64,000 nucleotides of DNA from Sambucus nigra (taxonomy: Eukaryota; Streptophyta; Magnoliopsida; Dipsacales; Adoxaceae), in the NCBI GenBank assembly GCA_949130495.1, contig OX422223.1:72786751-72850750 (forward strand), written 5' to 3'. The translations under genes and the position numbers were made by a program. How positions within the stretch are numbered: position 1 is the first letter of the stretch; every line of letters begins with the position of its first letter. Positions 24,690 through 36,333 of this stretch are shown here, one piece after another. Under the pieces are notes generated by a model that searched no databases, was not told where the DNA came from, and saw only the letters and a list, made by a program, of their open reading frames with translations.

Positions 24690-25670
24690 AATTTTATGGA
24701 CATAGAGGATGATTTTGACCGATTCAGAGGGTCAAGATCAGTTGTGAGTACGAAGATCATTGATTTAGTGAGTCAAGATCAGTTTTAAGGACCTAAGGAG
24801 ATGCAGATGGCCAATTTAGTGGGTCTAGGTCAGTTCTAAGGAAGATCGATTCAATTACTCGAGGCCAGTTCTGAGGACCTAAAGGGACAAGGATGACCGA
24901 TTCTGAGGGTTGAAGATGTGTTAAGATTAGTTTTAAGGGGATATAAAGAGACCAATTTCTGCAGGATGAGGTTGATTCTGTGGACCTAAAGTGATGCTGA
25001 CGATGATGGACTCTAAGGGATGAGGTAAGTTTTTATAACCTAAGGTTGTGATGACCGATTATGAGGGTTGAGGTCAGTTCTGATGGATAAAAGTTTGGGA
25101 CGAATGATTCGGAGGGTGAAGGTTAATTTTGAGGTCCTAAAGTTATGATGTCCAATTCTGAGGGTCAAGGTCAATTCTATGGACCTACAGTTTGGGACGG
25201 CTGATTATGATGGTTGAGGCCAATTTTAAAGAGCTAAAGTTATGACGACCAATTTTGAGGGCCGAGGTCAATTCTGAGGACCTAAAGTTTAGGAGGATAA
25301 ATTCTTAGGGTCGAGGTCAATTATGAGGACCTAAAGTTATAACGAACAATTCTGAGGGTCAAGTTCAATTCAAAGGACCTAAAGTTTGTGAGAATCAATT
25401 TTGAGGGCCGAGGTCAATTCTGAGGACATAAAGTTATGATAAAAAATTCTGAGGCCAAAGTCAATTCTAAGGATCTTAGGTTGTGACGACCAATCCGGAA
25501 GGTTGAAGTCAATTTTGAGGACCTTAGGTTTGGGATGATCGATTCAGAGGGTCGAAAGTTGTGACGACCAATTCTCAAGGGCGAGGTCAATTCTGGGGAC
25601 CTAAAATTTGGGACGACTGATTCTGAGGGCCGAGGTTAATTTTGAGGACCTAAAGTTATGAGGCGAGCAA
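24690..25670. repeat. Minisatellite, about 46-50 bp monomer (E2)
   Basis: Monomers of the type 'GACCAATTCTGAGGGTCGAGG' followed by 'TCAATTCTGAGGACCTAAAG' repeat about 18-20 times, with decay at the left edge. Two CAATTCTGAGG half-units make up each monomer. The array stands in the same place as those of E0 and E3. Confidence 0.85.
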
Positions 25671-26029
25671 TTTCTTTCCTGGTATTTTTTAAATTATCAT
25701 GAAGGTGCAAGTGCACTTGTGGTTTCGCTGGGGATTATTTCCTTTTGAAACTCTACTGGGGAATGTTTTATCTTTGTGATTTCGATTGGGGTTCTAGTGG
25801 ATTTGGGTGTGGATAAACTATTGGTTTTGCTTGAGGATATCTTGAGGATAGGGGTGTAAGATTAATCTTATTGGTGATTTTAAGAGTTTTAGAGAGGCTT
25901 AGTGTTCCAAAAAATTGGTTTCTTGAGGAAAAAGATGTTTCTTATTTTTTAGGGATTTTGGAATTTTACGAGAATTTCAAGATTTTTCTAGACTTTTCTG
26001 GCATTTTTTATACAAAATTTGAAAGGTGG

Positions 26030-26168
26030 TGCCAATAGGCAGTCTTGGGACGGTCCCAATATACAAGGGCACAAACTCTTAAGCTTTATTGGGAAGAGGA
26101 AAAGGAAGTTATCGTTCGATATGTTCAGTGGGTTATCGATCGGCAGGCCCCTTAGCCTTCTATAAAAG
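26030..26168 (+). promoter_or_regulatory. Promoter of the E2 PMD gene
   Basis: TGCCAATAGGCAG (26030-26042) and ATCGATCGGCAGG (26135-26147) are half or near palindromes of the type also found before the LTR TATA boxes. TATAAAAG follows at 26161-26168, about 150 bp before the ATG at 26314. It lies inside the element and points opposite to gag-pol. Confidence 0.7.
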
Positions 26169-26208
26169 GGGGCGATCCCTCCCTATTTTTTACACCTTCA
26201 AGTGTTTG

Positions 26209-26213
<5 letters not shown>

Positions 26214-26266
<53 letters not shown>

Positions 26267-26275
26267 CGCTCTCTC
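26214..26275. repeat. (CT)n microsatellite in the PMD leader
   Basis: About 60 bp of CT with two CG interruptions lie in the predicted 5' leader between the TATA box and the ATG. The E3 copy has only a short pyrimidine tract here, so expansion took place in E2. Confidence 0.95.
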
Positions 26276-26313
26276 AAAACCGTTCCTAAGTCCTTTTTAC
26301 TTCAAGAATTAAA

Positions 26314-28416
26314 ATGGATGCTTCTTCAGACAAGTGATACAACACTGAATGGCTAGTCATTGATGACTGGGCTGGCCTGGAGTGGCAGTCTAGGGTGCCT
26401 CTTGCATTGGACAATGAAAATGCCTTTTATTTTCTTGAGCCTGTAATTGATGATCATAACCTACTATGCAAGTCGGCATACCACCGTTAGTCTAGGGTGA
26501 AAATCCCTTGTGGCAAAATAAGTATGGTGACTTTTGGTATTCCATTTTATTTATCTTTGCTCTTTTTTGGTCTAATGGAGGTTTTTTTTTCTTCTTTTTT
26601 TCTATTTATTGTTCTTTGGTAGAATGACATCACTTATTCGTGCATTCGGTCTCAGGGGATGAAGGAGGTTTGGTATAATCTCCTTTCTGTGGTTCGATGG
26701 ATGGTTTTCTACGCTGGTTTTGGCTATTTAGCGTATGCTTTGGATGAGACACTGTGTTCTACTGAGGTTTTTGTGCTCTGGGAGAGAGGTGGTTGGAAAA
26801 TATCCAAACCTTTCATCTTGGATTTGGTAAGATTACGGTCACAGGCTAATTGTGAGGGGTTTCAGATAGTGGTGGATCGCATATTGGGGGTGACACTGAA
26901 GGCAGTGCAGGCGGCATTGGGGGATGTGGTTTGGATCAGATCTAGGGATTCTATTCTCATTTTTTTTAAAGAAAACACTCCTGAGGAGGAGGGTGGATGT
27001 GACCGATGGGTGGCAGGTGAAATAGACGGCCCCTCTATTTATTTTACTTTTGTTGGGTGCATTTTTGGTGGTGGCGAGCGGCGAGGTCTTCCATCTTTGG
27101 TTCTTGTCGTACTTGAGGACGATTTTTTACATCCAACTGTATGACTGAGGGAGCCTGAACTTGGCATACCTTTATTCTTCTTCTAATGATTTTAGTCGGT
27201 TCCATAGGTAGACTTTTACGTGAGCCACATATCTTTTGGAGGTAACTTTGGATGTATTTTTCCTTTTTTATGAATTTCCTTGCATTCTTCATTTGTTCCA
27301 TTTTTATTGATTCCTGCCTTTTGCATACATGGTTTTATGAGGTGATAGAGCACAACACAGGGTTGATGGACTGAAGGATGAGGATTTAGGGGATTTCTGT
27401 CATATGTTTTGGAGGAGGAAGTCCAACCAGTGATCGAATCAGTCTTTATCTTTGGCGGACTTATGGGAGGCTCTAAAACCACTATCGAGCGACCAGATTA
27501 TCTTTTATTCCTTTATGATTTATTTTTGGCATCTTCATTTCTTGAGTAGATATTAATTCTCAGTTGGGGATTACAGGTGAACTTTTACCCCTAGGGGGTG
27601 ACTCTGAAGGATATTAAGGTGACAGGCTTATTTGCACAAATGTGGCAATTGATTGTGCATGAGTTTGGGTACGTCTAGTACCTAGGTGAGATGGTGGTGA
27701 GGAAGATTATGGAGTAGGAGGTGGCGGTCTCACCATCAGCTCCCCCTATGTACATGAGGCATGTGAGATAGGTATCAGATGATGCCCAGGCATCGACGAT
27801 GATCGGCGAGCCCTACATGCACTATTCGGATACAGTGGCGAGTTATGATTATCTAGATTTATGACGAGCTAGTTAATGACCTCTTGCATATATGATGTGG
27901 AGAACATGCCTCCATCCACCACGGCTTCGGTTATGGGTACAAGGGCATCGATGGGATCGAACCACAGCACTGGTGGTGGCACATTAGTGACAGCGGCGAC
28001 AGAGGAGGCTCTAATCATTCAGATTACTCCCCCTTCCTATATTTTTTTACTAAGTAGAGATGAGTCACTGAGAGTACTGTACTATCCTAATGCATCAACG
28101 TCTGGGTTGACGAGGCTAACAGATAAGTCCCTCTAGCCTGAGGTATATCCTTCATTCTTCTCTTTTCTATTGAATTTTCTTTTCTTATTTACTAATTGAT
28201 TTGCCCTTTGCTATTTCTTCTTTGCTTGTAGTATGTTTAGGTGTCGACCATCTAGCTGAGGGACGTCAAGGATTGGATGGCCTCTGTGTTGAAGTATATC
28301 AATAAGTTGACTCTTTCTTTCTTTGTTCCCTCTACCGCCTCATATAACGGTTCGAGTTCTGGAAGTGGAGGATACACCGCTCGTTATCGAGGAAATCGTG
28401 TCCGCCATGGGGGTTG
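26314..28416 (+). pseudogene. Plant mobile domain (PMD) gene of E2, intron-containing
   Basis: The PMD family includes host proteins such as MAIN/MAIL1 and copies inside transposons; the retroelement role is unknown. Exon 1 from 26314 gives TEWLVIDDWAGLEWQSRVPLA after one early stop. Exon 2 (about 26623-27240) holds VWYNLLSVVRWMVFYAGFG and LKAVQAALGDVVWIRS, aligning with E3. Its end before GTAACT matches the E3 donor. Exon 3 (about 27342-27490) ends near LSSDQ, and exon 4 begins VNFYP and runs to about 28141. The last intron ends TTGTAG near 28231 and the last exon ends in a basic Arg/Gly tail at 28416. Frame changes and stops in exons 2-4 make it non-functional. Length and exon plan match the E3 copy. 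Confidence 0.7.
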
Positions 28417-28887
28417 AGGTCTTGAGAGAGAAAGTTGAGAGTTCGGGTGCAGTCCTATTTTTATTTTCTGTTTTGCTTTTTTATCTACAAAATGTAACCA
28501 AGTGAAGCAAAATATATACGAAAAATACGCATTTTCTTTTTGGTAATTCTTCTATATTTAGTAACTTATCCTATATGCACTTTTAATTTCCCGCTGAGAT
28601 TGTTTATTTTGTGCAAAGATAGTGATAAGTATGAAATTAAAAGGCAAATTGTTTATTATTTTTATTTAAAAAAAGGAGTAAATATATTTAGCTCAAGGAA
28701 AAGTTTTGTCAAGTAAAAATTCATTTTGAGAATAAAAATGATTTTTTGAGGAAAATATTTATTTAAAATGGAGAAAACAAGTAATTTTAAAAGGAATGAC
28801 CCAGGGGTAATTTTCCAAAATGAGGATTTTTTTTCTAGAAATTGATTTTGGTAAAAGAGGAAAGATAGAATTTTTTGAAATAAGGGG
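28417..28887. other. Spacer between the two antisense genes of E2
   Basis: AT-rich with no gene. It holds the presumed 3' end of the PMD transcript. The corresponding E3 spacer is 38660-39017. Confidence 0.5.
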
Positions 28888-29052
28888 GTGCCGATCGGCA
28901 TACCCCTTGACCTGCCTATCAGTATAGGGGTCAAGTCAAATTGTCCCTAGGATTTTATTGCACTTTCTTGCATATCAGTGTCCTCTTGCGGGGCTAAAAA
29001 TTAATCTGATTTACAGAGTTATTAGTTTTTCCAAGGATTTTGATTATAAAAG
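28888..29052 (+). promoter_or_regulatory. Promoter of the second antisense gene of E2
   Basis: A perfect 12-bp palindrome TGCCGATCGGCA (28889-28900) and CTGCCTATCAGTA (28912-28924) stand upstream of TATAAAAG (29045-29052). The ATG follows at 29125. The arrangement matches E3 39026-39188. Confidence 0.7.
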
Positions 29053-29124
29053 GAGGGTTATAGGATGTGCTTTCTCCACCAATACCCACATTTATCTTCT
29101 TTCTTATCATCTCTAATTCCACAA

Positions 29125-30409
29125 ATGGCTCTTCCCATGTATGAAGAAATCTCCTCTTACCTTGATGGTTTGGATTCCATGGGCTTATACAAAGTGGACT
29201 ATGATGCGTTCAAGTTGTTTTGGGTTTCTCCGTACCATAATCGAGCCATAGACTAGAACCTGCTAGCGGTGGTGTTACAATTATAGAACCTTGAGGACCA
29301 TAACTTATTCTTTATCCTGAATGAGGCTTGTCCTACTTACGAAGAATTCTTGGCCATGTTGGGGGTTAGCCCTAGTGTGGCGGCGGATATGCCCAACTTT
29401 TCCCGTTCTTTTCGGGTATTTCTGGCAGAGTTTCTCCATATTTATACTTGGAATGCACGATCGTTTGTTACTAAAAGGACTATTTCACTTCAGGAAGTTA
29501 TGTATTCAGTCCGCTCAAGGGGTTTTGAGGATTCTACCTTTATCGGAGTGCGACCATGGTCCTTGCTATGAGTATTTTGCTGGTAATAGGGGACTTGATC
29601 ACGGATCCCCAAGTAGCTACAAAAATGGCATGGATGTCTTACCGCCATAATCTTATAGCGATGATGCTGGCTGAGATACTGAATAGTCTTGATGCTTGGA
29701 AGGAGGGTCATTTTGAATTTCTGAGAGGGATCTCGATAATGCTGTTCATGTGTCTTGCAGTTAGGTTTTATATAGCGTCCGCTCCTGAGTATCCCTTGGT
29801 AGGTGTGCTTAATTTCTTTTTCGGGAATTTCTTTAGCTTCAGCCCATCTATAAAGATCTAGGCTAATAGGTTTGTAGAGCACGGAGCCTAGTGTGTTCGT
29901 TGGTCAATGACATGGTGGGTAGACTTGTATCAAGTTTTGTATCTTAGAGAGTACCAGTATGTACGATTGGTGGGCCTTTGTCAGACTTCTTTATATTTCC
30001 CTTGGCTTCTTATGCAGCAAGTTGGGTGGGAACAAATTATGACCCTCGCATAACGAACTTCTTTCTAGTGGAGGATTTGACTGAATCACAGAGGATGATG
30101 ACAGGCTCTTTGTGGCAGTGCTGCTAATTGTTAAACCATCTGTCGTAGTCCATGGGAAGGGTTTGACATGTGTCTAGGGACTACCTAAAATGGTTTTGGA
30201 TGTGGGTAAAAGAGCAAATTAGGGTGGAAGAAACCGATCAAAGGTGGTTTGTTGCCTTCAACACCAAGGATAACAGTGATGTGGTATTGTCCAAGCTTGT
30301 CAGGACATACAAATCCATGGAGCAAATACGGAGTATTAACTTGGAGTGGGAGACTTGGGGACCTCCAAGGGCCAAAAATGATGATGAAGCGAGGTCTTCG
30401 GGCAATTGA
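29125..30409 (+). pseudogene. Second antisense gene of E2, function unknown (DUF7745-like?)
   Basis: The protein starts MALPMYEEISSYLDGLDSMG, includes YKVDYDAFKLFWVSPYHNR, then the motif ACPTYEEFLAMLGVSPSVAA at about residues 70-90. Later frames give LVIGDLITDPQVA, MSYRHNLIAMMLAEILN and FLRGISIMLFM, and the tail EWETWGPPRAKNDDEARSSG ends at 30409. It is collinear with the E3 copy over its whole length. In-frame stops near codons 44 and 54 and at least one frameshift (about 29515-29560) inactivate it. A C-P-T-x-E-E-[FY] segment is seen in plant DUF7745-type proteins; I offer that family only as a possibility. Its TATA box and 3' junction suggest an independent transcript. Confidence 0.6.
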
Positions 30410-30787
30410 AGGCAATGTCTTGTGAAGATTGGGTATTTTTATGGAGCTAAGGTAATTTGGGGTGTTTTGTACTTTTGGGGTTTTGGAATAATTTGGTGTA
30501 GCTTGGTAATGGTTAGGTTTGTTGAAGAATGGTTCAGCCAATGGAAGGGGGTGGTCTGTTTGACTCCATTCACTAATACTTCAAATAACAGCGTTGTATT
30601 CCTGATTTTAGAAATAAAAATTTATTTTAATCATATTTTATTGTGACTCTTGATGAGTTCTGAATTCGAATTATCTATTCCAATCACTAAGGCATACATA
30701 ATACTTTTGTCCATGTAAATGATAAAATGGAATTTCGTTCTCGGAGGTTAGAAAATAATAGCTTTTATGAAAAAGACGGGGATCGGT

Positions 30788-30896
30788 CCCATTTATGGCG
30801 TATGGGTTGCCTACGTGCCGCTGGGGGTTTTGAAAATTCTTATGGGTCTCATTTTGAAAAGAATTTTTTTATAGAGGATCAGGTCCCACGTAGTTC
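30788..30896. promoter_or_regulatory. Hairpin plus ACGT module at the convergent gene ends (E2)
   Basis: CCCAT (30788-30792) and ATGGG (30802-30806) can pair across a 9-nt loop. They are followed by GCCTACGT (30809-30816) and, 70 bp on, CCACGTAGTTC (30886-30896). The same order occurs in every Tat LTR here and in E3 at 40847-40949. It lies just past the pol stop codon (30975) and after the + strand gene end (30409), so a role in 3'-end formation is possible. Confidence 0.5.
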
Positions 30897-30974
30897 TGGA
30901 TAGTTGAAATGAAGAATTTTTTTATTTTAGAATATAAGGAAATTAGAATAGTCATATCACATCGAGACTTCGAA

Positions 30975-32330
30975 CTAAGGGTGAAATTTCTTGAGACGGT
31001 TCAGGTTGACTGGAAAAGTCATTTCTTCTCTATCGAGATGTGTGAGCATAGTGGTGCCTCTTGACAGAATTTTCTTCATGATGTTGGGGTCGCTCTAATT
31101 CGAATTAAATTTTTATCTAGGGTCCCAGACGAGTATGATTTCCTTGAGGGCAATGTCTTCTTTATGGTCACCTCGGTCCTTAACTTTCCTGTTGAATGAA
31201 CTCACCATCCAATGATGATACCCTTATATATGGTAAAGATCCTTAAGCCTTTTTTCATCCAAGAGTGCCAATTCATCCAAGAGATTCGGATGCCAGTCTT
31301 CCTCGCTGACCTTGCTCTCCAGTATGATGCGTAGTGAGGGTATTTATAACTCAACAAGTAGGACTACTTCCATCTCATACGCTAGAGAATAAGGGGTAAC
31401 CCTAGTAGGTGTTCTTATTGAAATGCAGTAGTCCCATAGGGCATAAGTATCCAGCCGGCCCAATCTTCGCAACTCTCAGTCATTTTTCTTATTATGGTTT
31501 TGAGGCTTTTATTCGTAGCTTGGACAACACCATTCGTTTAGGGTCCATATGGAGAAGATTTATGTCTCTAAATCCTACACTCGTAGACTAGCTTCGTGAC
31601 CTCAACTTCGATATGGAGCCCATTATCTGATACCAACTAATGAGGAACTTTGTATCGGCAGTTGATGTTCATTTTGATAAACTTTGCCACTTTCTTGGCA
31701 TTCAGCACTGCGTATCACTCGTCTTCGACCCATTTGGTGAAGTAATCAATGACCACGAAGATAAATTCATGACCGTTTGAAGCTTTGGGAGTAACCTTCC
31801 CTATGATGTCAATTCTGTTGGTGGAGAAAGGCTAGGGAGAGGTATTGTTTTATAGTTCTCAATGAGGTAAGTGTTGGAGATTAGAAAAATGTTGGCATTT
31901 GAGGCATCTTCGAACATAGGTAATGCAATTTTGAACCATGGTGGTCCAATAGTACCCTTGATGGATGATATTTTTGGCAAGCATGTGACCATTCATGTGG
32001 GGTCCGTATTTCCCACTATGGATTTTCTGCACCATTTCATCAATATCATCCCCTATTATGCAATGCAAATGAGTTCCATCGAAGTTTTTCTTGAAAAGCA
32101 TTATATTGCAGATGATTTACTAGGCAAGTAGTTTGCGAAGTGTCACATGGTCCTTCTTACCTACATCTTGGGGATACCTACCATTTTGATGAGGCGCAAA
32201 ATGTCATAGTAACATAACCCAGCCATATCAGAATCTTCCTCGGTAATAAGTTTAATGTGGTAGCAATGGGTGGGGACAACTTGTTTCTAAACTAGGAAAG
32301 GGGGCATTATTATTCCCTCGGGCATGTTGA
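30975..32330 (-). pseudogene. Integrase of E2 (3' part of pol)
   Basis: Read on minus, the zinc-binding segment is open at 32101-31859: CIIGDDIDEMVQKIHSG, then YGPHMNGHMLAKNIIHQGYYW, YVRRCLKCQ, matching the HHCC region of Tat integrases. The core and C-terminus follow with stops: the AIDYFTKW-like region near 31740, and the capsid-distal end LKKFH with the pol stop TAG at 30977-30975. Compared with E3 41029-42330 the order and length are the same but decay is heavier. Confidence 0.7.
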
Positions 32331-32404
32331 CCATGGAGGCCAAGGAAGGCGTCAGCTAGGCGATTCTTTGCACGAGGTACACAGTGGAAGGTGACATCTT
32401 TGAA

Positions 32405-32855
32405 CTAGGAGGCCATCTCTTCTAGGTGGGCATAAAAGGGTAGGAGATTTTCGTCTTTGACTTTCTCTTTTTTGAGGATTTGGTCGATGATGAGGGTAGA
32501 GTCTCCATATAATTCTAGGTGTCGAATTCTTTTTTTAAGGGTGTACTTGAGGCCTAATGTGCATGCCTCATACTCAATTATGTTGTTATTGAAAGGGAAG
32601 TTTAGTTTAACTTTAATTAGGGTGTGAGAGTCATCAGGTATGATTAGGATTATCCCAATGTCGTATCCCTTCTTATTAGCAACTTCATCCAAGAACATTT
32701 ACCACCTAAGGTCCTCTTGAGAGGCGCAAAGAATATTTTCATCCAAGAATTCATAAACCTAAACATCGATTCTTTCTATGGGGTAATTATCAAGGTAGTC
32801 AGAGATAGCTCTCCCTTTGATAGCTTTCAGCATGACGTACAAAATATTAAACTCG
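32405..32855 (-). pseudogene. RNase H of E2, cut by E3
   Basis: The open part (32698-32405) has NKKGYDIGIILIIPDDS, then NNNIIEYEACTLGLKYTLKK and HLELYGDSTLIIDQIL, the usual RNase H Glu and Asp positions among them. Upstream, toward 32855, KAIKGRAISDYLDNYPIE precedes the domain. The gene stops abruptly at the ACTAG duplication, where E3 is inserted; the RT continues on the other side at 52474. Confidence 0.75.
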
Positions 32856-32860
32856 ACTAG
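32856..32860. repeat. Target-site duplication ACTAG, left copy (E3)
   Basis: ACTAG precedes the TG of the left E3 LTR and is repeated at 52469-52473 directly after the CA of the right E3 LTR. Confidence 0.9.
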
Positions 32861-33368
32861 TGAGGCCATCCCCAAATATATCCTCTCGCAGCGGGAGATG
32901 ATCCCTTTTAGGTCCCGCGCATCCCTCTCGGGAGTGCTTCAGTCAGCGTCGGTGAATGAGGTGAAAAATATAGAGAGATAGAGTCCCCAGTCTATTTTAC
33001 TCAAAACAAACAAAAGAAAAAAAGGAGCCATCCTGAAGGACAACATCCAAAGACATACTGATACATACGAAACCAAAATGATTCGAAAAGAGTCTGGAGG
33101 CTAAGTTACGAAATGGAAAGGTGTTAGGCACACATCTTGCCTTACGGTCTATCATGGGTTGTTGTTATTTTCCTTTATTTCCTCGTGATATGTGTGCATG
33201 CGTATACGTAATGGAGATAGGAATAATCAACTTGTATCGTGGAAGAGATAAAGCGAGTCATCCATAGGAATGTTTCTAAAAGTAATATTAGAAAATAGGA
33301 TTTAGGCGATTATCCTAGCGTCGATCATTATAAGGGAATGATAACGGTGTGGAATAATACGCCATTAA

Positions 33369-33413
<45 letters not shown>

Positions 33414-34952
33414 GAATTTAAGAGAGTTAAGTTCAAAGAATATAGAAAAATAGGAAGAAAGTAGAAAAAGGGGACTCGAGTATCGGGTTTTACCTTGAGA
33501 TGCCTACGTAGCCTATAGAGGCATCAAAGTCCATGTAGTTCGTATGAAAAATGAAGGGTGGGATTTATCCCATAAATCCAATCGGGGACTTCTCTTATAT
33601 GCGTGTGTGTGTAAAAAAGTGTTTTAGTTGTGAGAAAAGTGTGAGAAAAGTGTGAGAATTCCCGTTTGGAATTTATGAGCAAATCCTCTTTTTCTTGTTT
33701 TTTTGGGTTTTATTTATATGAAAATAATAGATGTATGATAATACTAGATAAAAAGTATATTAATACATGTGAGATGAGAGAATAAAAGTATTAAGTAACA
33801 AAATAAGTTAATGCGAATTTAGGGGAATTTAAAGAGAGAGTTGAGAAAGATGGACCTTCTTGAAGATCTTGAGCTTGATCTTGGGTGTTAGAGGGAAGTC
33901 CTTGCACTTGGGTGATGAAGGAGGATACTTGATTCACCATGTTTGATGAATAAAGTGATGAAAGGTGAAGGTTGGAAGGAGATTTGGATGTGGAAATCAC
34001 GCTGACTTCGAGAGGGGTTTTCTAAGCTTGCTGAGAATGATGGATCTCTGATCTTCCTCTCCTTGGAATGAGTTCAGGCCCTCCTTTTCGTAGGCCAAGG
34101 GTATTTCCGATATCGACTGGTGTGTTTAGGCACACTACCGATAGGCAGGGCTTGGAACCTTCAGTTTGGCAGTGTCTTTCAGGTTCCTTCAAAGAATTGG
34201 TCGTAGAGCGTGAACCGTTGATCCGAATTGTGCATGGGGTGAACCGTTGGAAAGGTATTTCAGAGACCCTCGAAAGTCCTTACTTCTCCCGAGTTTGGGA
34301 GTTGACTTTGGGTTAAATGTGGCTCAGAAACGCTCGTCAGTCCTTCGGACGAGGAAACTTCGGACGCAAATGGATCACTCATCCGCATGGTAAATCAAAA
34401 TCGCACATGGGGCAGACTGTTAGAAAGTTTAGGATATGTAATTCAACATTTCAAAGAGCTTGACCTGGTTCGAGGAGTTGACTTTGGTCAACCGAGGCCT
34501 GAAAAACGTTCGGTGACCTTTCAGAGTAAAATGGATCATTCGTCCGTATCGTAAGTCAGAATTGCACACAGGGTAGACCATTGGAAAGGGGTTTTAGTGA
34601 CCTTTAAAGATTCATTTAGTCTCAGTCGAGCTAAAGAGTTGACTTCGGTCAAATGGAGCCTGGGAGCATCCGGTGACCTCTTGATCAAGTTTTAGGGAAA
34701 ATGGGTCATTTGTCCGCATGGTAAGTCAGAATTGCTCATGGGGTAGACCGTTGGAAAGGGTATTCAATTCCCTTTGAAGATTCATTCAGTCTCGATCGAG
34801 ATGAAGAGTTTGACTTTTTGGTCAAACGGAGCCAAGGAGTGCCTGATGGCCTTTAGGTCAGTACCCGAGGTATCACTTAGGTTTAAAATAATGAAGGGAT
34901 GTGCTAGGTACCTAAGGAGAGGTTAGGGAGGTATTAGAATGGGGTGTTTATA
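32861..34952 (-). repeat. Left (3') LTR of E3
   Basis: Read on +, it opens TGAGGCCATCCCC and ends GTGTTTATA, 2.09 kb. It aligns with the right LTR along its length, but its promoter has lost about 25 bp around 34108 and the TATA position reads TTTTCGTAGG (about 34085-34094) instead of TTTTTATAGG. A longer (AT)n lies at 33371-33408. Four ~160-bp subrepeats cover 34200-34860. Confidence 0.9.
33371..33408. repeat. (AT)n microsatellite in the left E3 LTR
   Basis: About 19 AT units; the right LTR has a shorter run at 50897-50923. Confidence 0.95.
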
Positions 34953-34965
34953 GAGCCCCTCGACG
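34953..34965 (-). other. Polypurine tract of E3
   Basis: The minus strand reads CGTCGAGGGGCTC immediately before the left (3') LTR, the expected plus-strand primer site. Confidence 0.65.
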
Positions 34966-35029
34966 GGTGAGTTCGAAACAAACGATGGTCGTCGAATAGA
35001 CACCACATGATGCCTTTGAAAGAGGATGA

Positions 35030-35970
35030 CCAGAGGGTCGAGGTCGATTATGAGGACCTAAGGATGACGATGACCGATTCTGTGGGCCGAAGCCAAATAT
35101 GCGGGCTTCAAGATGAGGGTGACCGATTCTTTGGGTCAAAGCCAATTCTGAGGGCTTGAAGATGAGGGTGACCGGTTCTGCGGGTCGAAGCCAATTCTAC
35201 GGGCTTGTAGGAACATGCTAGGGATGGTCTTAAAGGAAGTGATGACCAAAGCAATGATGGGGGGTGACAAATTCTACCGATCGAAGACAATTCTGACGGC
35301 TTAGGTCATGATGACCGATTCTGCGGGTCGAAGCCAATTCTGCGAGCTTAAGGATGAGATGACCAATTCTGCGGGTCAAAGACAATTTTGCGGGCTTAAG
35401 GATGAGATGACCAATTCTGCGGGTCGAAGACAATTCTACGGGCTTTAGGTGAGATGACCAATTTTACAGGTCAAAGCTAATTCTGCGGGCTTAAGGTGAG
35501 ATGACCAATTCTGCGGGTCGATGCCAATTCTGCGGGCATAAGTTGAAATGGCCAATTCGGTGGGTCGAAGCCAATTCTGCGTGCTCAAGGTGAGATGACC
35601 AATTCTGTGGGTCAAAACTAATTCTACGGGCTTTTTAGTGAGATGACCAATTCTTCGTGTCGAAGCCAATTCTACGGGCTTAAGTTGAAATGACCAATTC
35701 ACCAAGTCGAAGCCAATTCTGTGGGCTTAAGGATGAGATGACCAATTCTGCGGGTCAAAGCCAATTCTGCGGGCTTAAGTTGAAATGACCAATTCTGTGA
35801 GTCGAAACCAATTCTGTGGGCTTAAGGTGAGATGACCAATTCTGCGAGTCGGAGCCAATTCTGTGGGCTTAAGGCGAGATGACCAATTCTGCGGGTCAAA
35901 GCCAATTCTACCGGCTTTAGGTGAGATGACCAATTCTGAGGGTCGAAGCCAATCTGCAGGCTTAAGTTTG
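35030..35970. repeat. Minisatellite, about 46-48 bp monomer (E3)
   Basis: About 19 monomers were counted by their GACC(A/G)ATTCT starts. Each holds two half-units, CCAATTCTGCGGGTCGAAG and CCAATTCTGCGGGCTTAAGG, plus a TGAGATGA spacer. It is more regular than the E0 and E2 arrays and GC-richer in the half-unit end (GCGGG against GAGGG). Confidence 0.9.
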
Positions 35971-36333
35971 AGATATTCTGCAAAGAAAATTACCTCGTGA
36001 TTTTTATTTGAGTTGGGGAGCTAATTGCTGGGGAAATCCTTGTGTCTTTTGAAGAATTTATCGGGGAAACAACCAATCTATTGATGGGGAAGTCATTAGG
36101 TGGTCCGGACCTTTAGGGAATAGGAGATGATCCTGAAGTTGTGGATATTTGGAGGTCCTCTGGGGACGTCGATGGGGGAGATATTCTCTACTCTTTTGAC
36201 AGTTTCGCTGGGAAAATTTTTCTTAGTGAAAATGCTCTAAATCCTTTTCAGGATTTTTTGGAAATTTCAGAGAATTTTTTAAGGTTTTCTTGTATTTTCT
36301 GAGAATTTTTGTACGAAAATTTAAGGGAGGTAT

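Noticed and set aside
26089..26289. Open frame ending in a Leu-Ser repeat
   Set aside because: It is translation of the promoter and the (CT)n microsatellite, not a protein.
35108..35705. Minus-strand open frames with ELASTRRIGH repeats
   Set aside because: They are translations of the 46-bp minisatellite. The unit length is often not a multiple of three, so the frame is not maintained.
35030..35970. Regular repeats suggestive of a CRISPR array
   Set aside because: The period consists of two similar half-units with no unique spacers, it lies inside a plant retrotransposon, and there are no cas genes.
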